Assembly: GCA_902775135.1 (NCBI GenBank)
Contig: CACYKY010000009.1
Location: 62,001 to 126,000, forward strand
Origin: an uncultured Bacteroidota bacterium
Lineage (GTDB): Bacteria > Bacteroidota > Bacteroidia > Bacteroidales > P3
Direction: 5' to 3'
Length of the DNA: 64,000 nt
In this document: positions 50,633-59,500 of the stretch, piece by piece
Layout: the number at the start of each line of letters is the position of its first letter
How positions within the stretch are numbered: the stretch's first letter is position 1
The notes under the pieces: model-generated
Databases searched by the model: none
What the model was told of the DNA's origin: nothing
Seen by the model: the letters and a program-made list of their open reading frames with translations, nothing else
Made by a program: the position numbers and the translations under genes

Positions 50633-51943
50633 TTATTGCACCAGCTGTCCAATGAGCGTCGCGGCGGTGCAATTCTCCACCCGCACCCGGCGGTAGGTGC
50701 CTGGCTCTGCGTCGCCACGGTCGAACACCAGCACCTTGTTTTGGCTGTTCCGACCGAAGAGTTGCTCCTTCGAGCGGTGGCTCTCGCCTTCCACCAGAAC
50801 CTCATACTCGTTTCCCAGCTCCTTGCGATTGTTCTGCAAGGCAATTTCGCCCTGCAAAGCGATAATCTCGTTCAGCCTGCGTGTCTTCTCCTCCTCGGGA
50901 ATGTCGTCGGCCAAATGCTTCCAAGCGTAGGTACCCTCACGCAGAGAGTATTTGAACATGTAGGCGTAGTCATAGCGCACCTGACGGAAAAGTTCGAGGG
51001 TGGCCTCATGGTCTTCCAAAGTCTCAGTAGAAAATCCCGCAATGACATCGGTGGTGATGGAACAGTCGGGCAGGTAGCGACGGATGGCCGCCACACGGTC
51101 CAGATACCACTCCACAGTATATTTCCTGTTCATCAACTTCAACATACGGTTGCTTCCGCTCTGCACAGGCAGATGGATGCAACGGCAGATGTTCTCATGC
51201 GCAGCCATCACCTCCAGCAATCTGTCGCTGAGGTCTTTGGGGTGCGATGTGGCAAAGCGCACCCTCAATTTCGGGTCAACACCAGCCACCATGTCCATCA
51301 GTTCGGGGAAACCGGTATCCCCGCAGCTATAGCTATTCACATTTTGCCCCAGCAGCGTCACTTCGCGGTAGCCCTGTTCGAAGAGTGTGCGGGCCTCGTG
51401 AACAATGGTCTCGGGATTGCGGCTGCGCTCGCGGCCACGGGTGTATGGCACCACGCAGTAGGCACAGTAGTTCTGGCATCCACGCATGATGCTGATATAG
51501 GCCGAAATGCCATTGCCGGCCAGGCGCACAGGCTCAATGTCGGCATAGGTCTCCGTAGTGCTCAGTTCCACCTCGGCGGCCGTCTGTCCCCGACGCACCT
51601 GCACCAACATTTCGGGCAAACGACGGTAGGCATCGGGACCGCAGACGAAACTCACATTGTCCTCCTCAGCCATCAACCTGCTCTGCAGACGCTCGGCCAT
51701 GCAGCCCAGCACACCCACACGAAGTCCCGGACGGCGGTTCTGGAGGGCCCGCAACTCGCGTACACGGTGACGCACACGCTGCTCGGCGTTGTCGCGGATA
51801 GCACAGGTGTTGATCAATATAAAATCGGCTTCCGCAGCATCGTTGGCCATACCATAGCCCGCCTTGGTCAGGATGGCTGCAATCACCTCGCTGTCCGCGA
51901 AGTTCATCTGGCATCCGTAAGTCTCTATATATATGTGTTCCAT
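50633..51943 (-). CDS. miaB: tRNA-2-methylthio-N6-dimethylallyladenosine synthase MiaB
   Basis: A 436-residue radical SAM methylthiotransferase. The N-terminal UPF0004 domain has TYGCQMNFADSE, INTCAIRDNAE and VLGCMAERL, which carry the three cysteines of the auxiliary cluster. The radical SAM motif is MRGCQNYCAYCVVPYTRGRERSR (C-x3-C-x2-C). A C-terminal TRAM domain (EVLVEGESHRSKEQLFGRNSQ) ends the protein. It modifies A37 of tRNAs reading UNN codons. It is first gene of the miaB-PASTA-cargo-rluD operon, with its own promoter divergent from that of the riboswitch transcript. Confidence 0.94.
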   Translation of the reverse strand: MEHIYIETYGCQMNFADSEVIAAILTKAGYGMANDAAEADFILINTCAIRDNAEQRVRHRVRELRALQNRRPGLRVGVLGCMAERLQSRLMAEEDNVSFVCGPDAYRRLPEMLVQVRRGQTAAEVELSTTETYADIEPVRLAGNGISAYISIMRGCQNYCAYCVVPYTRGRERSRNPETIVHEARTLFEQGYREVTLLGQNVNSYSCGDTGFPELMDMVAGVDPKLRVRFATSHPKDLSDRLLEVMAAHENICRCIHLPVQSGSNRMLKLMNRKYTVEWYLDRVAAIRRYLPDCSITTDVIAGFSTETLEDHEATLELFRQVRYDYAYMFKYSLREGTYAWKHLADDIPEEEKTRRLNEIIALQGEIALQNNRKELGNEYEVLVEGESHRSKEQLFGRNSQNKVLVFDRGDAEPGTYRRVRVENCTAATLIGQLVQ

Positions 51944-51970
51944 CTATAAAAAGTCACCTTTTTTGAAGAT

Positions 51971-52003
51971 GCAAAAATACACAAAAAAATCCAATTATTG
52001 CAA
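51971..52003 (-). promoter_or_regulatory. Promoter of the miaB operon
   Basis: On the minus strand TTG near 52003-52001, 21 bases, then TATTTTTGC at 51979-51971; the ATG at 51943 is 27 bases downstream. It overlaps the -33 region of the divergent promoter. Confidence 0.55.
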
Positions 52004-52029
52004 CAATCAAAAAAAAGATGTATCTTTGC
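51998..52029 (+). promoter_or_regulatory. Promoter of the cobalamin-riboswitch transcript
   Basis: TTG at 51998-52000, 20 bases, TATCTTTGC at 52021-52029. Transcription would start near 52036, just before the P1 stem of the riboswitch. Confidence 0.65.
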
Positions 52030-52042
52030 ATCGCAATTCTCA

Positions 52043-52266
52043 AGGTCTCCACCGGGTCCAAATAGCATTGCGACAGTACTTTGAGAGTGATGTTTCATTG
52101 CGGTTTCCCCTCCAAACCAGAGGGGGACGAAAAGGGAATCGCGTGAGAATCGCGAGCTGTCGCGCAACTGTGAATCGCCGCTATCACGGGATGGCCGAAC
52201 ATGCCATTGGACCCCTGCAGGTCCGAGAAGGCGCCACCCCGGAGACGAAAGCCAGGAGACCTGCCG
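52043..52266 (+). ncRNA. Cobalamin (B12) riboswitch
   Basis: The aptamer signature is clear. Core AAAAGGGAATC...GTGAGAATC...GAGCTGTCGCGCAACTGTGAATC (52133-52178) matches the conserved GGGAA / CGCAACTGT segments. The 3' B12 box AGCCAGGAGACCTGCC (52251-52266) follows GAAGGCGCCACC...GACGAAAGCC. The P1 stem pairs AGGTCTCC (52043-52050) perfectly with GGAGACCT (52255-52262). A run of eight T (52274-52281) lies 11 bases after P1 and may be part of the expression platform. The transcript leads into the acyl-CoA hydrolase/transferase gene at 52427, so that gene is predicted to be B12-regulated. Confidence 0.88.
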
Positions 52267-52426
52267 CCATGAGTTTTTTTTCCGGCAATGCTTTCGCGTC
52301 AAAGGCGATTGTCCTCCACCGCCCCACCCCGGACGGTCCTTCCGCTTTCCCTGTGCCGCATTGCGCATTGTCAGCCCGACACGATGACAAAAAAAATTAA
52401 TAGTAGAACAATAAACCTGCAATCCG

Positions 52427-53731
52427 ATGAACTGGAAAGACGAATATAAGAGAAAGGTCTCCACTGCCGAGGAGGCCATCAAAGACATCCACGACGGCGA
52501 CTGCGTCGTCCTGGGCCATGCCGCCGCTGTTCCCAAAATCGTTCCCCACGCTATGGCCGAACACTGCGAGGACTACAACGACGTCCTCATCTTCCACATG
52601 ACCACCCTCGGCGACAACGAACTGCTGCACCCTCGCTGCTACGGCCACTTCCGCCACGTCAGCAACTTCCTCAGCGGCAACTCACGCGACGCCGTCAACC
52701 ACCTCAACGGCGACTTCTTCCCTGCCTACTTCCACGACGTGCCCGAAATGATAGGCGACGAAATACCCTGCGAGGTCGCCGTCTTCCAAGCCACACCCCC
52801 CAACGAAGAGGGCTACTGTTCCCTCGGTGTCAGCTGCGACTACGCCCTCGCCGCCATCCGCCGCGCTCGTTCAGTCATCATCGAAACCAACGAACTCATG
52901 CCTTTCGTGGGCGGCGACAATATGATCCATGTGTCCCAAATCGACCACATCATCCCTTGCGCCTACCCCCTGCCCGAACTCCACAGCGAAAATCCTAGCG
53001 AGGTGGAACAGGCCATCGGTCGCCATTGCGCCTCCCTCGTGGCCGACGGCACCACCCTCCAACTCGGCATCGGCGCTATCCCCAATGCTGTCCTCGCCGA
53101 ACTGGGCGACAAGAACGATCTCGGCATCCACTCCGAGATGTTTAGCGACGGCGTGGCCGACCTCATGAAAAAAGGCATCATCAACGGCCGCAAAAAATCG
53201 ATGCACAAAGGCAAAGTCGTGGCCACCTTCATCATGGGCAGCCGTGAACTCTACGACTTCGTCGACGGCAACGAAGCCATCGAACTCTACCCCGTGGATT
53301 ACACCAACGATCCCATTATCATCGCCCAGCAGTACCGCATGGTCTCCATCAACTCTTGCCTCGAGGTGGACCTCATGGGCCAGGTGGCCAGCGAAACCAT
53401 CGGCATGCGCCAATACAGCGGCATCGGCGGACAAATCGACTTCGTCCGCGGCGCATCCATGGCCCGCGAAGGCAAAAGCATCATCGCCATGCCCTCCACC
53501 GCCGCCGGCGGCACCATCTCTCGCATCAAACCCTTCCTCACCCCCGGCTCCGCCGTCAGCACCACCCGCAACGATGTCAACTACCTCGTCACCGAATACG
53601 GCATCGCCCGCCTCAAGGGACGCACCCTCCAGCACCGCGCCGAAGACCTGATACGCATCGCCCATCCCGACTTCCGCCCCATGCTCATCGAGGAATACGA
53701 ACGCCGCTTCGCCACCAAATTCACCGAATAA
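52427..53731 (+). CDS. Acetyl-CoA hydrolase/transferase family protein (acyl-CoA:carboxylate CoA-transferase)
   Basis: A 434-residue class I CoA-transferase of the Cat1/4-hydroxybutyrate CoA-transferase group. Landmarks: DCVVLGHAAAVPKIVPHAM (N-terminal domain), LQLGIGAIPNAVLAEL, the catalytic-Glu segment NSCLEVDLMGQVASETIG, and GIGGQIDFVRGAS, which forms the CoA-binding loop. Such enzymes move CoA among acetate, propionate, succinate or butyrate in fermenters. The cobalamin riboswitch upstream suggests a link to the B12-dependent methylmalonyl-CoA route to propionate (for example succinate/propionate CoA exchange). That assignment is inference. A terminator follows its stop codon. Confidence 0.9.
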   Translation: MNWKDEYKRKVSTAEEAIKDIHDGDCVVLGHAAAVPKIVPHAMAEHCEDYNDVLIFHMTTLGDNELLHPRCYGHFRHVSNFLSGNSRDAVNHLNGDFFPAYFHDVPEMIGDEIPCEVAVFQATPPNEEGYCSLGVSCDYALAAIRRARSVIIETNELMPFVGGDNMIHVSQIDHIIPCAYPLPELHSENPSEVEQAIGRHCASLVADGTTLQLGIGAIPNAVLAELGDKNDLGIHSEMFSDGVADLMKKGIINGRKKSMHKGKVVATFIMGSRELYDFVDGNEAIELYPVDYTNDPIIIAQQYRMVSINSCLEVDLMGQVASETIGMRQYSGIGGQIDFVRGASMAREGKSIIAMPSTAAGGTISRIKPFLTPGSAVSTTRNDVNYLVTEYGIARLKGRTLQHRAEDLIRIAHPDFRPMLIEEYERRFATKFTE

Positions 53732-53752
53732 TCCATACTTCCCTACCACCAT

Positions 53753-53780
53753 AGAGACGCAGTATTCTGCGTCTCTTTTC
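53753..53780 (+). terminator. Terminator of the CoA-transferase gene
   Basis: A perfect 10-base stem AGAGACGCAG/CTGCGTCTCT (53753-53762, 53767-53776) with a TATT loop, followed by TTTC. Confidence 0.8.
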
Positions 53781-53966
53781 TTATATATATCCTTCCACTC
53801 CTTATGATATTTTTCATCCGTGGGCAATAATATAGCGTACGCTGCGTTTTTAAGAACAAAAGACAGAAACAATACTATTATATTGGATAATGGCTGAGCC
53901 AGGTGATGCGACGCATGCGGTGGACAGGCGAGGAATCGCGCAAAGACATCACACAAGAGTTTGATT

Positions 53967-55205
53967 ATGAAAAAAACAATAGCACTCATCCTCATCATGA
54001 CAGCATGGACGGCGGCATGGAGCCAACAAGTGACGGACTCGTCCTGGCGGGCCGACGTGAAGACTGTGTCTCTGACACGCGAGGGCGTGGAGCTGGAGGC
54101 GCCGGTGCTGGCAATGGGCGCCGGCGAAAGGATGCTGCTGCAGTTCGATGTGCTGGCCGACGAGGGCGAGAACCTGCGCTACTCGCTGGCACATTGCGAT
54201 GCCCAGTGGCGGCGCGACGACCTGGAACCCCACGAGTTCATGACAGGCTTCGAATACGGCGAGATTGAGAACATCGAGTTCTCCTTCACAACCTCGCGCC
54301 CATTCGTGCACTATCACCAAACGGTGCCGGCTCGCTATGCCGAGTTCACACACTCGGGCAACTACGTACTGACCGTGACCTCTGACGAGAGCGGCGACAC
54401 GCTGCTGACGCGACGATTCTGGGTGAGCGAGCAGAGCACCAAGGTGCTGGCTGAGGTGACGCGCCCCTACGACGGCATGGACATCCGCGAGCGGCAGGAG
54501 GTGGACGTGCGCGTGGAGGGCAAGGGGCTGCGGCCGGAATGGACACATGTGCGCGTGCAACAGAACGGCCGTCAGGACAACGCCCGATGGCTTCGCTTCC
54601 ACGGCTACGACCAACAAGCCATGAACTACAGCCTCGAGCAGGAGAATATCTTCGCCGGAGGCAACACCTATCGCTACTTCGACTGCTCAAACATACACCT
54701 GCCCATGTACAACGTGGTTCGCGTGGAGGAATACGGCGGCGAATATTTCGCCATGATACGCCCCGAGGAAGACCGCTCTCGCAAGCATTTCCTGAGCGAG
54801 AAGACGCTGAACGGCGGCATGAAGGTCAACGTGTGGGAACGCCGCAACAAGGCTCTGGAGGCCGACTATGTGTGGGTGAACCTGAGCCTGCCCATGGAAC
54901 ATCCCATGCTGGACCGCAGCGTCTACATCGTGGGCCAGCTGACGGACTGGAAGTTGGACTCGACAAGCCGGATGGACTACCGGCCGGAATACAAAGCCTA
55001 TGTCAAACGGCTGCTGCTCAAGCAGGGCTACTATAGCTACCAACTGCTCTGCATGGGCCGAGGTCATATCGAGTCAGCCACAGCACGTCTGGAAGGCGAC
55101 CACATGGAGACCCCAAACGAATACATAGTCTATGTCTACCATCGCGCGCCGAGCGACCGCGCCGACCGCCTGCTGGCGGTAAAACGGGTGGTGGCAGGCT
55201 TGTAG
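53967..55205 (+). CDS. DUF5103 domain-containing secreted protein
   Basis: A 412-residue exported protein (signal peptide MKKTIALILIMTAWTAAWSQ). It is typical of the Bacteroidetes DUF5103 family: RMLLQFDVLADEGENLRYSLAHCDAQW near the start, a central MNYSLEQENIFAGGNTYRYFDCSNI and the C-terminal VYIVGQLTDWK...YCYQ-type beta-sandwich. The last part resembles a carbohydrate-binding E-set module. Function is unknown. The ATG at 53967 is used; upstream TTG codons add nothing. It converges on tilS with a 12-base gap. Confidence 0.88.
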   Translation: MKKTIALILIMTAWTAAWSQQVTDSSWRADVKTVSLTREGVELEAPVLAMGAGERMLLQFDVLADEGENLRYSLAHCDAQWRRDDLEPHEFMTGFEYGEIENIEFSFTTSRPFVHYHQTVPARYAEFTHSGNYVLTVTSDESGDTLLTRRFWVSEQSTKVLAEVTRPYDGMDIRERQEVDVRVEGKGLRPEWTHVRVQQNGRQDNARWLRFHGYDQQAMNYSLEQENIFAGGNTYRYFDCSNIHLPMYNVVRVEEYGGEYFAMIRPEEDRSRKHFLSEKTLNGGMKVNVWERRNKALEADYVWVNLSLPMEHPMLDRSVYIVGQLTDWKLDSTSRMDYRPEYKAYVKRLLLKQGYYSYQLLCMGRGHIESATARLEGDHMETPNEYIVYVYHRAPSDRADRLLAVKRVVAGL

Positions 55206-55217
55206 CAGCTCCCTCTG

Positions 55218-56558
55218 TCACTTCTCAAAAGAGGCTGAGAGACGCAGCACCTGTCGCGTGCCGGAGGTGATGCGGAAGCGATGGTCGATACGAAGACCCA
55301 CAACCCAGACAATGTGTCCGTCGGCATCGGTGAGCACTCCGACACAACGTTTCTCGAATTCATTCAGTTTGCAATCCTTCAGGAAATCGCTGAGGAGCCT
55401 ATGATGCTGCATGCCCAGGGGCTGGAAGCGGTCGCCGGGCTGCCAATGGCGCATGGTGAGGGGCTGCCGCACCCTGTCGGCGTCTACATACTCCACCAAT
55501 CGTAAGCATTGGGGATCGCTTTTTCCTTTGTCAAGGTCCTCTCCTACCCCTGCCGCATTCTCCACCTCGACATGAGGTCTGGTTTGGAAAAATTTGTCGG
55601 CCACGAGGAGGCGTCCCCGGTCGATGGTGGCGACATGGGTGGTGCCGAGGAAGAGCGCGCCGGTGCGCGGGGCCGCCAGGACGCCGATCATGTCGTCTAC
55701 CACGGCGGTGTTGAATCCGAAGAAACGCAGCAGCTCGAAGAGCAGCGTGCGCTGCGGCGAGAGGTTTTCGATGTCTTCAATGGCTATCCAATCGTAGCTG
55801 AAGCCAAAGGGCGAACGGTCGCTCTTCACGACACGCTGGCGGAGGTCTTCGATGGCCTCCTCATACACTTCCCCGGCCTCAGTCAAACGCTGGATATTGG
55901 CCTCCATAATGGTGTCGAAGGAGGGATAGATATCGCGCAGGAGCGGCATGAGGCGGTGGCGCAGCTGGTTGCGGCGTGCATCGAGGAGTGCATTGGTGTG
56001 GTCCTCCACATAGTCCAGATGGTGCTGCCCTACATAGGCATCGATGTCGGCCCGCGAAAAGCAGAGCAGCGGACGGACAACACGCGTGCCGAAGGCAACC
56101 GTGGAAGGGCGGATGCCATGAAGACCGGCAATGCCGGTACCGCGGAAGAGGTTGAGGAAGAAAGTCTCGATGGAGTCGTCGCGGTGATGGGCCACAACGA
56201 CACAAGCATAGCCGTGCTCGCGGCAGAGATCGCCAAACCACGAATAGCGCAAGTGGCGGGCCGCCTCCTCGATGCCCATACCATGTGAGCTAGCATAGCT
56301 ACGGGTGTCGAAGTCCACAGTGTGGAAGGCGGCATTGCAGGCGTCAGCAAGCTGGCGGACAAACTCCTGGTCGCGGTCGCAGTCGCCAGGTCGGAGGTGG
56401 AAGTTGCAATGGGCAATGGCGAAGGGTATGCCTGCCCGGCGACAGAGGTCCGTCAACACCACCGAGTCGCGACCGCCACTAACGGCCAGCAACACCTCCT
56501 GCCCCGAAGGGAAGAGGTGTTGCCGGTGTGAGTAGTCGATGAACTTCTGCAGCATCAT
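55218..56558 (-). CDS. tilS: tRNA(Ile)-lysidine synthetase TilS
   Basis: A 446-residue ATP-PPase that converts C34 of tRNA-Ile(CAU) to lysidine. P-loop: LLAVSGGRDSVVLTDL (SGGxDS, about residues 24-36). HCNFHLRPGDCDRD and VVAHHRDDSIETFFLNLFRGTGIAGLHGI are invariant family segments. The C-terminal TilS domain ends WQPGDRFQPLGM...LLSDFLKDCKLNEFEK. Its ATG overlaps the TGA of the giant cargo gene upstream (TGATG), so the two are translationally linked. Confidence 0.94.
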   Translation of the reverse strand: MMLQKFIDYSHRQHLFPSGQEVLLAVSGGRDSVVLTDLCRRAGIPFAIAHCNFHLRPGDCDRDQEFVRQLADACNAAFHTVDFDTRSYASSHGMGIEEAARHLRYSWFGDLCREHGYACVVVAHHRDDSIETFFLNLFRGTGIAGLHGIRPSTVAFGTRVVRPLLCFSRADIDAYVGQHHLDYVEDHTNALLDARRNQLRHRLMPLLRDIYPSFDTIMEANIQRLTEAGEVYEEAIEDLRQRVVKSDRSPFGFSYDWIAIEDIENLSPQRTLLFELLRFFGFNTAVVDDMIGVLAAPRTGALFLGTTHVATIDRGRLLVADKFFQTRPHVEVENAAGVGEDLDKGKSDPQCLRLVEYVDADRVRQPLTMRHWQPGDRFQPLGMQHHRLLSDFLKDCKLNEFEKRCVGVLTDADGHIVWVVGLRIDHRFRITSGTRQVLRLSASFEK

Positions 56559-59500
56559 CAACGGAGAACCATCTTACGCATGAGACGCTTGCCGTCGACC
56601 TCGATGCCGTAGTAGTAGATGCCGGTGGCATAGGCCGAGAGGTCGAGTGTGACCGACTGCTGGCCTGCCGGGAAGAAGCGGTCGAAACTATTGACCACAT
56701 GACCCATGGCATCCATCACGAAGATGTGCACATTGGCATCGTTGGGCAATGTGAATGGGACGGTGGTTCGGCCCTCGAAGGGGTTAGGATAGTTCTGGTC
56801 GAGGACCAGCTCGTCGCCATTGACCGTGGGCACCGAGTTGGGATCCCAGTAGCTGCGGATGGTGATGACGGTAGTCTGGTTGTTGTCGGCGTTGAGGTCG
56901 TTGATGTATTCGAGGCTCGCGGAGCCTTCGTAGGTATGGTTGGGGCTCTTCGGGATACCACGCGGTATGTGGTAGGCGAAGTTCTCGTTGGGAGCAACGT
57001 GGTCGGTGAAATTAGCCCTCAAGCTGGTACCGTTGATATTGGCCCTCACGGTGACAGCACCGGCAAGGACGGGCACATTGCCTATATTGCGCACATAGGC
57101 GGTGACCGAGCAGGTGTCGGCAGCGTTCTCAACGATGACAACCTCAAGCATCTCAAGGTCGAGGAATCGCTGGGTGATGAGGCTGGTGGTATCGTTGCCA
57201 CTGTCGTTGTCGCCCATGACATGGACAAAGCCTGTCACATTGGAATAGGGCACCGAGCGCTGCGGGAGGGTGGTCTGGAAGGTGTGGTAGGCAGTACCCA
57301 GGGCGGGAAGCGGCAAGTCGTGGTTGAAGACCTCGCGGTAGATGGTGCTCGAGTCGCCATCGATATAGAAGCCTACCTCGAAGTTGTTGGCGCCACGTCC
57401 ACCACGGTTCGTAATCACCAGGGTGATGCTGGACGAGGTGAAGGTAGAGGAGTCGACAATGACCGAGGCGGCAGCTATGTCAAGAATAGAACTGACACAG
57501 TTGATGCGCTTGTAGATGGTGTCATTGTAGATGTAGTCGTTCTGATCGCTCTTGACGATGCCGGTGAGACGGAGGATGCCGAGAGGTGCACGCAAGCGCT
57601 CGTGGAAGGTGTAGTTGAAGTACTCGAGCGAAGCCAGCGGGCGACCCAGGAGCGCCTCGATGTCTACCTCTTCGTCAACACGCTGCACACCATTGACGAT
57701 ATAGCTGACGACGGCGTTCGAGATGGGGGACGTACCGAAGTTGCGCATACGGATGGTCACCTGGAGCGAATCGCCGGCAACAGCCTGGTCAAGAGGATAG
57801 ACGAAGGAGTGGGCACTGATATCGTTGCCAAGGGGCGAGAGGTCGAACGAGACGGTGGCGGAGTCGTTGTCATAGTAGATATCCTGGCTGATCATGGTGA
57901 AGGCGGTGATCTCGAAGGTCTCGGGATAATCGCTGGAAATCACGAAGGGCGAGGTGAGGAGGACGGTGTCGTTGCCGCCGGGAGCAGCAAGGCAGCTGAC
58001 GGTGCTCTCCTTGGGCAGATAGGTGCCATAGTGGACATAGCCAATCTTGGCCTCGCGGAGGGTATCGGTACCGTAGTTGTGGATGACCACACGGGGATAG
58101 ACGGTCTGTCCATAGGCGGGGGCGGTAGGCTCGACAATGTCTATGATACCGGCGTCGACAGGACGACGGGCACGGCCAATCTGGAAGTTGTCGATAGCGC
58201 AGCCTTCGCCGAAAGCAGCGGTGGGCGACGAGCCCATGGGAGTAGTGTAGACGAAGCGGAACTGGAGCATCTCCGGGAAGTCGCCGCGCAAACCGTTACG
58301 GTAGTTGGTGGGAGCGTAATAATAGTTGTAGCTGGCTCCCGATGTGGTGCCGTCGAAGCACTCGTCGTCCTGGTTGTTGTACCAGTTGAAGAGCGAGTCG
58401 CGCGAGGCATTGACCCATCGTCCTTCGAAGTTGCGGAACTCCAGGCGGAGGGAGCTGTTGTTGATGAGGTGTCGGCGGATACGCACAGAGATGGTGTCGG
58501 GGTTGATCTGGTGGATGTCGATGATGGGGCTGTAGAGGTAGCTCACATTGCCTCGCTTGCCCGTAACAATCGAGTTGGTGGTCAGTCCCGTAACCCACGC
58601 CTTGTCGCCCGAATAGGCGGCGTTGATGCGCTGCTTGGCAGGGGTGCCGAGCTCCCAGTAGTTGTGGGAGTAGACATTATATCCACGCGGAGCGTACCAC
58701 TTGTTGTCAATGTCGAAGCTGTCCAGCAACGGCGGGGTGACAATGTAGAAGCGGTTGTACTGGTATTCCAGGGTGTCGTTCGAACGGTTTTCGTCGTTGG
58801 CAGCATTCGACCAGATTCGAAGGTCGGTGACACCATAGGGGAACACATGGGCCGGGAGCGTGATGACGGCACTCGATCCGGCAGCCAAAGTGCCGGGATA
58901 GCTCACAACACCCGAGCCCGTGGTATCGGGGTGCTCTCCGATGAAGGAGTAGTTGAAGGTAGGTCCGCTCACGGGCGAGGAGCCCTTGTTGGAGATACGG
59001 AAGGAGACCTCCACCGGCGAATCGTTTTCAATGATGTAGCTGCGCGGTTCAACAATCTGGGTCACAGCGATGTCATTGCTCAGCGCATCGGGATCAACGA
59101 AGAGCAGGAAGTCGATAGCGTGACCATTCTTGTCGGCGGCAACGCCACCCACAGGACCATCGGCGCTGCCGGAATAGTCCACATAGCTGGCCACCGCAAC
59201 ACGCATACGCATGTAGCCGGGGGTGGCAGTGTTGGGGATGGTGATGTAGTCACGCAAAATCTCACGGTCGTAGAAGGTGGTGCCGTTGACGACGGCTTCG
59301 CCAGCCGAAGGTTCAAAAATACCATTGCGGTTGTAGTCGATGTAGACCCATCCAATGACACGATCGGACTGGGCGCTACCGTCAAGGGGCGTCACTTCAA
59401 CAATGATGGAGTCGGAAAGGCCGCGCGTGACATGGAGCACCGGATAGTCGGGGTCGGCATAGGAACCAAGGTTGGTGTAGCCGCGTCCCTGCTGCGGGGT

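Larger units (their letters stand above)
51944..52426. other. Regulatory intergenic stretch between miaB and the CoA-transferase gene
   Basis: It holds back-to-back promoters (51971-52003 minus, 51998-52029 plus), a cobalamin riboswitch (52043-52266) and about 160 bases of leader. A frame that stays open through the riboswitch (51933-52400) is considered fortuitous. The subframe from the ATG at 52269 (43 codons) starts 7 bases after the B12 box but resembles no known protein. Confidence 0.6.

Noticed and set aside
50636..51949. A 437-codon plus-strand open frame
   Set aside because: Antisense to miaB, which has all catalytic motifs.
51933..52400. A 155-codon plus-strand frame
   Set aside because: It runs through the miaB start, the divergent promoters and the cobalamin riboswitch; the RNA structure explains the conservation.
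52871..53998. A 375-codon minus-strand open frame
   Set aside because: Antisense to the CoA-transferase gene and running through its terminator; low-complexity V/D/G/A composition.
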